5,578 bases of DNA, from assembly GCA_016195145.1 (NCBI GenBank), contig JACQAF010000283.1, positions 1-5,578 on the forward strand, written 5' to 3'. Within the stretch, counting starts at the first letter, position 1. Every line of letters starts with the position of its first letter. Below the pieces are notes generated by a model. That model did no database searches and was not told the origin of the DNA. It saw only the letters and a list, made by a program, of their open reading frames with translations. The DNA is from Rhodospirillales bacterium (GTDB lineage: Bacteria; Pseudomonadota; Alphaproteobacteria; CACIAM-22H2). Positions 1-5,035 of this stretch are shown here, one piece after another. The translations under genes were made by a program, and so were the position numbers.

Positions 1-399
1 GAGATCGATCTCCGTGTCGAGATTGAGCTGCGCAATGGCCGTGCGCAGCCGCGACAGGTTGTGGGTCACCACGACCCGCGCGTTGAGTAGCACCGCCTCG
101 CGCGCATCGACGGCGTAGAGCGTCGTCTCGCCGGCCTTTTTGCCGAACACATAGATCAGGGTCGGCGATTTGACCTGCACATCGGCGACTTCGGGATCGG
201 CCACGAAGACCGATTGCGCAGCGCGCGGCAGGCGCAACAATTGCCCTTTCTGCGCCTCGATCTGCAAGGGCGTGGCGCTCGGGCCGACGATTTCGACCGG
301 GTTGGCCGGTTGCGCCCAGGCCGTTGGCGCAACGGTCATCATCGCCATCGCCAGCGCAGCAAGAAGCCACAGAGCGATCGGCATGCGGAGAGGAAGCAT
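1..399 (-). CDS. cpaC: Tad/Flp pilus secretin CpaC (RcpA), N-terminal part, cut by the window edge
   Basis: This is the start of the outer-membrane secretin through which the Flp pilus passes; 133 codons are visible and the reading frame runs off the left edge. Residues 1-29 look like a Sec signal peptide: Arg5, a long hydrophobic stretch and an AWA site before Gln30. Residues about 46-112 match the N-terminal domain of pilus secretins, with the segments GQLLRLPRAAQSVFVADP and VADVQVKSPTLIYVFGKKAG followed by ETTLYAVD. The secretin core is outside the window. I chose the ATG at 399 because GAGG lies 6 bases upstream. An in-frame ATG at 411 overlaps the cpaB stop as ATGA and would add four residues (MRTP), so the start is not settled. 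The gene directly follows cpaB and is probably translationally coupled to it. The family is clear from domain and context. Confidence 0.9.
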   Translation of the reverse strand, partial: MLPLRMPIALWLLAALAMAMMTVAPTAWAQPANPVEIVGPSATPLQIEAQKGQLLRLPRAAQSVFVADPEVADVQVKSPTLIYVFGKKAGETTLYAVDAREAVLLNARVVVTHNLSRLRTAIAQLNLDTEIDL

Positions 400-407
400 T
401 GGAGTCC

Positions 408-1307
408 TCATTGGCCCTTCGGCCGTTCAACTGGCGGCGAGGTGCCGAAATCGACCGCCTCGACTTTCGCGCCGCGCACGACGCTGACCGCGTGCGACGC
501 CGCCGGCCCGCTGGCGGCCGGCCGCCTGAGCAGGGTGCTCACTTCGTTGTCGAGGGTATAGCTGCGCCGCGCGGCGGCGCCATTAACCGGCGCCGCGTCG
601 TCGTCGACGGCCGCCAGGCTGCGCAGACTCAGCGACAATTGCCCCATCTCGCCGGCGACGGCGATGATCTCGGCCTGCTTGGCGTCGACCTCGACCGTCG
701 CCGTCTTCGGAACTGCCGGCTTCCCCTCGGGGTTCTCGGTTCGTTGGTCGATCGCCAGAACGCGCACCTTGTGCAGCACCGTCTCGCTCGCCCGCCGGGC
801 GACGCCATCCTTGTCATTCGGGCTGGTGGTGTGGGTGAGGATGATATCGACATAGTCGCCGGGAAAGACAAAACCGGCGATGCCGGTCATCGCGTTAAGC
901 GACAGCGTCACCGCGCGCATGCCCGGCGACAGCATGGCGGCCAAGAAGCCGCGATCGCCGGGCCGCACGACGCGGTTCTCGGTGATCGGCTCGCCGGCGG
1001 TCAACCCCTGCCGCACCACCGCGCCGGCCAGATCCTCGGGCTTGCTTCGCCCCTTGGCCATATAATGCGCGGCCACGCCGTCATCCGGCCATGGCTGCCA
1101 GCGCAGATGGGCGGGCTTCAGAATGGTCCCGGCCGGCAACGCCTCGCGCGCCACCAAGATCTCCGCCGTCACGGCGGCCGGGGCCGGCTTCGGGATCGAC
1201 GCCGCCATCGCCGCGCGCTGCGCTTCGAGCCAGCTGCGCGCGAACATCGCGGTTCCGCCGGCTGTGACGAAGGCGACGATGAGGACAATCAGGGTGCGGG
1301 CGCGCAT
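408..1307 (-). CDS. cpaB: Flp pilus assembly protein CpaB/RcpC
   Basis: CpaB (RcpC) is an inner-membrane-anchored periplasmic protein of the Tad pilus, thought to work with the CpaC secretin. The 299-residue protein begins with a single membrane segment at about residues 5-23. An Ala/Pro-rich linker follows. Residues about 48-113 form an SAF-like domain (ILVAREALPAGTILKPAHL, then GLTAGEPITENRVV). Residues about 125-232 fit the RcpC/CpaB domain, with SPGMRAVTLSLNAMTGIAGF, PGDYVDIILTH and ATVEVDAKQAEIIAVAGEMG. The tail has the VVRGAKVEAVDF segment common at the end of these proteins. The start is supported by GGAGAG (1315-1320) 7 bases before the ATG. The gene lies 36 bases after cpaA, and its stop overlaps a possible ATG of cpaC. 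Length and domain order are normal for the family. Confidence 0.95.
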   Translation of the reverse strand: MRARTLIVLIVAFVTAGGTAMFARSWLEAQRAAMAASIPKPAPAAVTAEILVAREALPAGTILKPAHLRWQPWPDDGVAAHYMAKGRSKPEDLAGAVVRQGLTAGEPITENRVVRPGDRGFLAAMLSPGMRAVTLSLNAMTGIAGFVFPGDYVDIILTHTTSPNDKDGVARRASETVLHKVRVLAIDQRTENPEGKPAVPKTATVEVDAKQAEIIAVAGEMGQLSLSLRSLAAVDDDAAPVNGAAARRSYTLDNEVSTLLRRPAASGPAASHAVSVVRGAKVEAVDFGTSPPVERPKGQ

Positions 1308-1343
1308 AATTTCGCTCTCCAGTTCAAATATTTCGACGGCTCA

Positions 1344-1847
1344 TCATTCGCCGAGCAGCAGCATGCCGACCAGCACACCGCCAGCGGCGATCGCAACGCC
1401 ATAAGGAACCTTCATCTGGCCGAACGGCGCCGGCGGATTGCCGTTCACCGTTACGTACCGCGAACGCGGGCGCATCAAGGCGTGACGCGCAACCATCGCC
1501 ACGGCGAGAACGCCGCCGGCGATTCCCATGCCAAGCAGCAACGGCAGGATCAGCGGCGGACCGGCCCACAGCGCGGTTGCGGTCAATAGCTTGACGTCGC
1601 CGCCGCCGGCCAGTCGCAAGGAAAATAGCGCCCAACCGACAATAAACGTGCCCGCGGCAACGGCCGCCGCGCCGACCCAGTCGACCGGCCCCGGGCTCGC
1701 CGCGACATGCGCCGGAAACAGTAGCGCGATGGCGACGCATAGCCGGTTGGGGATGACAAAGCGGCGAACGTCGCTGATCGCCGCCCAGACGAGCAGCGAC
1801 ATGAACGACATCACCACGAGATGGTCGACCATGACCGAAAGCCACAT
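1344..1847 (-). CDS. cpaA: Prepilin peptidase CpaA (TadV), A24 family
   Basis: This is an inner-membrane aspartyl protease that removes the leader from the Flp prepilin and, in studied Tad systems, from TadE-type pseudopilins. The 167-residue protein is almost entirely hydrophobic, with several membrane helices, and has the normal length of the short TadV/CpaA type, which lacks the methylase domain of PilD. Both expected catalytic aspartates are visible: Asp26 in AAISDVRRFVIPNRL and Asp84 in the GxGD motif GGGDVKLL (residues 81-88). The C-terminal KVPYGVAIAAG segment is typical of the subfamily. The chosen ATG has only a modest GGAA upstream; Met6 or Met13 are possible starts that keep both aspartates. 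The gene follows flp by 235 bases and precedes cpaB by 36, the usual flp-cpaA-cpaB-cpaC order. Confidence 0.94.
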   Translation of the reverse strand: MWLSVMVDHLVVMSFMSLLVWAAISDVRRFVIPNRLCVAIALLFPAHVAASPGPVDWVGAAAVAAGTFIVGWALFSLRLAGGGDVKLLTATALWAGPPLILPLLLGMGIAGGVLAVAMVARHALMRPRSRYVTVNGNPPAPFGQMKVPYGVAIAAGGVLVGMLLLGE

Positions 1848-1891
1848 GACTTTCCGGACTTTCTGTTACACAACTTTTTCTTGGGTTCGAT

Positions 1892-1950
1892 GGCATTCCA
1901 GATCGTAGGAATGCATCGATGCGGATTGCCGACGATCGCGTCGGAATGCC
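1892..1950. repeat. Three copies of GGAATGC upstream of cpaA
   Basis: GGAATGC occurs inverted at 1893-1899 and direct at 1908-1914 and 1943-1949. The first and third copies match over 8 bases (GGCATTCC at 1892-1899, GGAATGCC at 1943-1950). The first pair forms a 7-bp inverted repeat with an 8-base spacer, 46 to 67 bases upstream of the cpaA start. A regulator site or a small RNA hairpin would both fit. Confidence 0.45.
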
Positions 1951-2020
1951 GCCGGGAACAGGGCGGAACGCAACTTCGTGCGATTCCTTTGCCGTATTTT
2001 GGCGTCCTGTTCCGATTATG

Positions 2021-2038
2021 CCGGCCGTTTACGGCCGG
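2021..2038 (-). terminator. GC-rich hairpin in the flp-cpaA spacer, possible partial terminator or mRNA stabiliser
   Basis: CCGGCCGT (2021-2028) and ACGGCCGG (2031-2038) are exact inverted repeats. In RNA this gives at least a 7-bp all-GC stem with a four-base loop. It lies about 45 bases after the flp stop. On the minus strand the stem is followed by CATAATCGG rather than a T run, so it is not a classic intrinsic terminator. It may pause transcription or protect the flp mRNA 3' end. Confidence 0.4.
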
Positions 2039-2082
2039 TCCGCCGAACCGTAGCCTTGTCCGCGACGGTCCGTGTGGCCGGC

Positions 2083-2244
2083 TTAGAGCTTGCCGGCGAC
2101 GCTGTTGAACGTGGCGTTCAGGCTGTCGCCAAGCATGGTCAGGCCGGCGATGATCGCAACCGAAACCAGCGCCGCGATCAGACCGTACTCGATGGCGGTT
2201 GCGCCGTTCTCGTCTTGCAACAAGGCGCGAAGCGTCTTCAACAT
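2083..2244 (-). CDS. flp: Flp-type major prepilin (Flp/PilA, type IVc)
   Basis: This short gene of 53 codons plus TAA encodes the structural subunit of the Flp/Tad pilus. The protein starts MLKTLRALLQDENG, a basic leader ending in Gly14. It continues ATAIEYGLIAALVSVAII, the classic Flp signature with Glu at +5 and Tyr at +6 after the cleaved glycine. The mature subunit would have 39 residues: one hydrophobic helix (about residues 21-36) and a short polar tail ending FNSVAGKL. That is at the short end for Flp pilins. The start is secured by a perfect AGGAGG (2250-2255) 5 bases from the ATG, the strongest ribosome binding site in the window, as expected for an abundant subunit. It is flanked by an AT-rich island upstream and a hairpin-containing spacer downstream, which suggests its own transcript or differential expression relative to cpaA-cpaC. 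Confidence 0.95.
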   Translation of the reverse strand: MLKTLRALLQDENGATAIEYGLIAALVSVAIIAGLTMLGDSLNATFNSVAGKL

Positions 2245-2249
2245 GGAAA

Positions 2250-2255
2250 CCTCCT
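2250..2255 (-). promoter_or_regulatory. Consensus ribosome binding site of flp
   Basis: AGGAGG on the minus strand, 5 bases before the flp ATG, is a full match to the anti-Shine-Dalgarno sequence. Other genes here have partial sites or none that is clear. It fixes the flp start and fits high expression of the major pilin. Confidence 0.9.
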
Positions 2256-2351
2256 AGAAAAAGAATTAGGTATAACGCCGCATCGAAAGACTAAGGGTAT
2301 GCCAAATGAGTAGCAATAAAAATCAACATCACTAAAGAATTAATATATAGT

Positions 2352-2382
2352 ATTACAGATAAATTAAATACAAATCTGTAAT
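2352..2382. promoter_or_regulatory. Perfect 9-bp inverted repeat upstream of flp, candidate operator
   Basis: ATTACAGAT (2352-2360) and ATCTGTAAT (2374-2382) are exact inverted repeats with a 13-base spacer, half-site centres 22 bp apart. Allowing one bulged base, the match extends outward by two more bases (GT to AC). The right arm overlaps an 8-bp palindrome GTAATTAC at 2378-2385. It lies 30 bases past the tadE-like stop and about 107 bases before the flp start. A dimeric regulator site is my preferred reading; a weak terminator hairpin for the upstream cassette is possible, but no T run follows. Confidence 0.42.
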
Positions 2383-2412
2383 TACCGAATAAATCAACCC
2401 AAATCGATCGGA

Positions 2413-2973
2413 TCAAGCCGGCGGCTTGTACCCGCCGCCGAGCGACGTAGTGGTAAACGCCGGCAACGGCACCGCGCTGCCAATGCCGGGCAGCGATTTG
2501 ATCACCGTCAAGGGATGCTGGAGGCCGACGAGTCGCACAGTGACGAGCGGCAGCGCCCCGCCCGGCATGGCAAGGTCGCCGATGCCGCTATAGCTGTAGG
2601 TGATCTCGATGTTGGCCGGTGCGATCCCCGGAAAGACGTCCTTCATCTGGGCCGCCATCGTATCGAAGGTCGCCGCCGTCTCAAGCGCGCCGCCGGTGCA
2701 TTGCGTATTGCCGTTCGTCGATTTGCAGACGACCTTGGTCCCCGGTGCAATACCCGCCAGGTTGGCGACCGGCGGCAGGATCGTCGCCAGCCTGGCCGCG
2801 CGGCGCGACGCCTCGGCAGCGCGGTGCATGTCGAAGCCGATCAGCACCATTTCGAGCGTCATCAGGCTGAGGCTGAGCATCACCGGCACGATCAGGGCGA
2901 ATGCCGTGGCCGCCCCGCCCTGGCGGTCGCGCAGGATGCCGCCGCCCTCAATAGCCGACATGGGCCTGCTCAT
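2413..2973 (-). CDS. TadE-like pseudopilin (TadE/TadF type) lacking the +5 glutamate
   Basis: This 186-residue protein has a TadE-like N-terminus: a polar leader, then GGAATAFALIVPVMLSLSL and a hydrophobic helix (about residues 22-46) followed by HRAAEASRRAARLA. Aligned on the FAL motif, the cleavage glycine would be Gly19, but the usual Glu at +5 is Ala24, so processing by CpaA is uncertain. The remaining domain is probably periplasmic. It has two closely spaced cysteines (CKSTNGNTQC) that could form a disulfide, then a beta-rich part (IEITYSYSG, LPLVTVRLVGL) and a Gly/Pro-rich tail. The start at 2973 overlaps the upstream tadE stop by 26 bases and has no clear ribosome binding site; Met5 (2961) is an alternative. 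It is the last gene of the pseudopilin cassette, in the position of tadF or a second tadE. Family membership is good, the exact subtype is not certain. Confidence 0.85.
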   Translation of the reverse strand: MSRPMSAIEGGGILRDRQGGAATAFALIVPVMLSLSLMTLEMVLIGFDMHRAAEASRRAARLATILPPVANLAGIAPGTKVVCKSTNGNTQCTGGALETAATFDTMAAQMKDVFPGIAPANIEITYSYSGIGDLAMPGGALPLVTVRLVGLQHPLTVIKSLPGIGSAVPLPAFTTTSLGGGYKPPA

Positions 2974-3433
2974 GGGTAAGATGGATCATATATGTGCTAT
3001 AGCCGAGGGCGCTCGCCAGGACAGGAAGAAGCGGATCGAGCGGCACCGTCGCCGACAGGCGGATCACCGGGATGGACACCTCGTCCAGCACATAGTTGCC
3101 GAACGTCACCTTGAGTTCGGACCCGACTTTGCCCCACCCCGAAACGAGATAAGGCGAGTTTCCGTCCGGGCTGCCGGTCGTCGTCAGGTTGCGCGTCGCG
3201 GTCAGCGTCTGGGCGCTGAGCGGATAGCTGCTGCGCGCGGCGAACAGCGCCCCGGCGCGCAAGCCTTTCTCCACCTGGTTGGCCTGGTAATAGGCGCGCC
3301 CGATTTCGGCCATGCCGGAAAACAGCAGAGTCAGCACCGGCAGCATGAGTGCGAACTCGCTTGCCGACGCGCCGTCGCGGCTGCGACAGAGGGCGGCGAG
3401 CGCCCCGCCGGTTCTATTGAACCAGGCGCGCAT
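2948..3433 (-). CDS. tadE: TadE family pseudopilin
   Basis: TadE is a minor pseudopilin of the Tad system, required for Flp pilus formation where studied and processed by TadV/CpaA. This 161-residue protein has the canonical form: leader to Gly21, then ASASEFALMLPVLTLLFSG with Glu26 at +5 and Phe27 at +6, and a hydrophobic helix to about residue 44. The segment RAYYQANQVEKGLRAGALFAARS and a beta-rich C-terminal domain (LKVTFGNYVLDEV, PVIRLSATVPLDPLLPVLAS) follow. The gene starts inside the end of the tadG-like gene (20-base overlap), and its own end overlaps the next tadE-like gene by 26 bases. No convincing ribosome binding site precedes the ATG, so translation is probably coupled to the upstream gene. 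Confidence 0.9.
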   Translation of the reverse strand: MRAWFNRTGGALAALCRSRDGASASEFALMLPVLTLLFSGMAEIGRAYYQANQVEKGLRAGALFAARSSYPLSAQTLTATRNLTTTGSPDGNSPYLVSGWGKVGSELKVTFGNYVLDEVSIPVIRLSATVPLDPLLPVLASALGYSTYMIHLTHEQAHVGY

Positions 3434-4775
3434 TGGCGTGAAAATCGACCGAGGTCGACGGCGTCAGCGCGCGCACGACCTCGGCGTAAATGCCGGCATC
3501 GGGCGGCGCCGGCGACATTTCGGTGACGAACATCTCGACATATTTGCCGTGACTCGGGTAGGTGCCGCGGCCGTGGACGTTCTCGGCGACGCAGGCGAGC
3601 AGCGGCACCGCGAGCAGCCGGCGGGCATGGCCGTTCGAGGCGACCGGACGCGACGGCACGCCGTCGTAATTCGGATCGTCCTTGTTTTGCTGATTCGCCG
3701 CGACCGGAACCGAAGGTCCGGGCGGCGTTACGACGACGAAGCCAGCCGGCACCGATTCGCCGACCGGATAGACGGTGCGCCGGCCGCTGCGCGCATAGCT
3801 GTAGCCAAGCTCGTAGAGATAAACCTGATAGCGGCTGGCCTCGGCCAAGGCGGCCGGTGGCGCGCCGCCATGCTTCTGCTGCCAATAGGTGTTCAGATTC
3901 CACACGCCGGCGCCCATTTTGGCGTTGGCGTCGGCGTTCAGCGAATCGTCGCGCGGATAATTGATCACGTTCGGCGCCGGATTGGGCAACCCGCCCGGCA
4001 GGTCGAAACGCGCGTTGAGTCCGGCCCGCACCTTCTGTGTCTTCGAACCGGTCGCGGTTGTCAGATCGAGGGTGTAGCAGTCTTCCGGCGCCACCGCCGC
4101 CAGCGCCGCCTGAATGTCATTGGCCCCGGCGCTTCCATCCGGCAACGACAGCAGACCGAAATTTCCCGGCGCCATCGATCCGCCGCCCTGGACCGGCTCC
4201 TTCAAGCGCACCTGCCGGCCGGCGTTTCCCGGCAGGGTAAGATCGAGCGCCGGATCAAGTTCGGCCAGATCGCACATCATCAGCGGCGGCGCGTGACAGA
4301 TGAACGGGTCGGGGCGCGCCACCGCCGTTGCGTTCAGCTGCCGGGTCGTTGCCGACGCCTTGCCGACGAGAAAGTTCATCAGCGGCTGGAACAGAACATC
4401 GACCTGCTTCGGCGCAAGGCTGACTTCGACGAATACGGCGTTCTCGTCGGTGTCGGCAGCGACGTGCGCCGGCGTCAGGGTCTGATAAAAGGTCACCCCC
4501 GAGACGGTGAGCTCGGTCCCGTCCTTGGGAATGTTGCTGCGCCCGACAACTGCCTCGATCGCGACCCGCCGGGCGCGATCGCGCGCGCCGGCGCGACCGT
4601 CGAGCTGAACCGCGCCGGCCAGCGCGCCGGCATCGGCGCGATGCTGCATCTGCCCCTTGAGCACGGCGAGACGGCCGAAATCGACCGCCAGCGTGCCGCC
4701 GGCGATTGCCGCCGTGGCCAGAAGCGCCGCGAATATGCCGACATTGCCGCTTTGCTCGCCAATGAGCCTGCGCAT
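3414..4775 (-). CDS. TadG-related pilus assembly protein
   Basis: The first 60 residues match the TadE/TadG-like N-terminal domain. After a short leader ending SG (residue 10) come NVGIFAALLATAAIAGGTLAV, then DFGRLAVLKGQMQHRADAGALAGA, the usual VDxGR...LQxxADAxALAxA pattern. The 453-residue protein has one N-terminal membrane segment (about 12-31) and a large domain, probably periplasmic. I see no von Willebrand A metal site (DxSxS), unlike some TadG proteins. Visible marks of the non-vWA TadG group are CHAPPLMMC (Cys160, Cys168), PGNFGLLSL (203-211), Cys233, and RLLAVPLLACVAENV near Cys395. AAAGG (4783-4787), 7 bases before the ATG, supports the start; a nearer AAGG may add to it. It leads a three-gene pseudopilin cassette with overlapping ends. 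The family call is firm, the symbol tadG would be an approximation. Confidence 0.88.
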   Translation of the reverse strand: MRRLIGEQSGNVGIFAALLATAAIAGGTLAVDFGRLAVLKGQMQHRADAGALAGAVQLDGRAGARDRARRVAIEAVVGRSNIPKDGTELTVSGVTFYQTLTPAHVAADTDENAVFVEVSLAPKQVDVLFQPLMNFLVGKASATTRQLNATAVARPDPFICHAPPLMMCDLAELDPALDLTLPGNAGRQVRLKEPVQGGGSMAPGNFGLLSLPDGSAGANDIQAALAAVAPEDCYTLDLTTATGSKTQKVRAGLNARFDLPGGLPNPAPNVINYPRDDSLNADANAKMGAGVWNLNTYWQQKHGGAPPAALAEASRYQVYLYELGYSYARSGRRTVYPVGESVPAGFVVVTPPGPSVPVAANQQNKDDPNYDGVPSRPVASNGHARRLLAVPLLACVAENVHGRGTYPSHGKYVEMFVTEMSPAPPDAGIYAEVVRALTPSTSVDFHANARLVQ

Positions 4776-4830
4776 GTCCTTACCTTTCCGGAATATCGAA
4801 GAGAATATAGACGGTGCTAATCTTTTTCGG

Positions 4831-4844
4831 AAGAAATATTTCTT
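4831..4844. promoter_or_regulatory. Perfect 14-bp palindrome downstream of the candidate tadG promoter
   Basis: AAGAAATATTTCTT reads the same on both strands. It lies just downstream of the candidate TATACT -10 element, about where transcription would start, a usual repressor position. It shares AATATTTCT with bases 4891-4899 inside the upstream dyad. AT-rich DNA yields such palindromes by chance more easily than GC-rich DNA, so the functional call is moderate. Confidence 0.38.
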
Positions 4845-4852
4845 AGATATAC

Positions 4853-4858
4853 AGTATA
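4853..4858 (-). promoter_or_regulatory. Candidate -10 element (TATACT) for the tadG-tadE transcript
   Basis: On the minus strand TATACT matches the sigma-70 -10 consensus at five of six positions, about 78 bases upstream of the tadG-like start, inside AT-rich DNA. No good -35 hexamer lies 16-18 bases upstream, which would fit a promoter that needs an activator. The dyad at 4883-4915 sits where such an activator could bind. Without start-site data this is a tentative call. Confidence 0.35.
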
Positions 4859-4882
4859 GATTGTTAGATTATTTGTAGTTTC

Positions 4883-4915
4883 ATTTGAACAATATTTCTC
4901 ACAAATTGTTCGAAT
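4883..4915. promoter_or_regulatory. Inverted repeat, candidate operator or activator site upstream of tadG
   Basis: ATTTGAACAAT (4883-4893) and ATTGTTCGAAT (4905-4915) are inverted repeats matching at 10 of 11 positions, with an 11-base spacer and half-site centres 22 bp apart, about two helical turns. The dyad centre (4899) would lie near -50 relative to a start set by the TATACT element, a common place for a dimeric activator. The binding protein is unknown. A hairpin role is less likely because the arms are AT-rich and precede the transcript. Confidence 0.42.
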
Positions 4916-5035
4916 TCAGCGCGTCAAGCAGCTATTCCGCAACCACGATCAGCCCCACCCGCGTGCGATTCTTCTATCGGGCGTCATATCTCTCGATATT
5001 CGCCATCTGGGTGTACGACCAGATACGCCCTGTTT

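Larger units (their letters stand above)
1848..2082. other. Spacer between flp and cpaA with many inverted repeats
   Basis: This 235-base region has no supported gene. It holds the hairpin at 2021-2038, a long-range inverted repeat (GGAACAGG at 1955-1962 and CCTGTTCC at 2006-2013), a CCGACG/CGTCGG stem at 1929-1944, a 10-bp palindrome GCATCGATGC at 1913-1922, and three copies of GGAATGC at 1893-1949. The strip next to cpaA (1848-1885) is less GC-rich and contains no convincing promoter. The spacer probably serves processing, attenuation or regulation between the pilin gene and the machinery genes. Confidence 0.5.
2245..2412. promoter_or_regulatory. AT-rich leader and promoter region of flp
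   Basis: This 168-base gap separates the pseudopilin cassette from flp. From 2281 to 2400 only 33 of 120 bases are G or C, in sharp contrast to the flanking genes. It contains the flp ribosome binding site (2250-2255) and the dyad at 2352-2382. I find no clear -35/-10 pair. Position and composition suggest that the flp promoter is here, perhaps controlled by an AT-preferring nucleoid protein or a specific regulator. Confidence 0.5.
4776..5035. other. Intergenic region between the MFS gene and the tadG-like gene
   Basis: No supported gene lies here. The half next to the tad genes is strongly AT-rich: 27 of 100 bases at 4801-4900 are G or C, against a GC-rich background. It holds the candidate promoter and two dyad sites listed separately. 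The half next to the MFS stop is GC-rich again and holds only small stems: ATCTGG/CCAGAT at 5005-5024 and ATATC/GATAT at 4986-4999. Neither is followed by a T run on the minus strand, so I do not call a terminator for the MFS gene. Confidence 0.7.

Noticed and set aside
324..1589. Long plus-strand open frame of 421 codons opposite cpaB and cpaA
   Set aside because: It is antisense to two clear tad genes and its product is rich in Arg, His and Gln with no recognisable domain. This is the usual shadow frame of GC-rich genes.
2289..2306. Possible sigma-54 promoter for flp (TGGCA on the minus strand)
   Set aside because: The -24 half is good, but at the -12 position the essential GC reads GT, so the match is incomplete.
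1821..2313. Plus-strand open frames across the cpaA start, the spacer and flp (1821-2108 and 1978-2313)
   Set aside because: They run antisense through flp or the cpaA start and have no recognisable domain; the Flp signature on the other strand is decisive.
2340..2367. CtrA-type site (TTAA-N7-TTAA) as in Caulobacter pilus promoters
   Set aside because: Two TTAA half-sites are present, but 20 bases apart instead of 7; no full site was found in either AT-rich region.
3312..4820. Long plus-strand open frame of 502 codons opposite the tadG-like and tadE genes
   Set aside because: The minus-strand frames carry recognisable TadG/TadE features and ribosome binding or overlap logic. The plus-strand product is Arg-rich low-complexity sequence without domains.
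4986..5024. Stems after the MFS stop as a transcription terminator
   Set aside because: The stems are only 5-6 bp and no T run follows on the minus strand.
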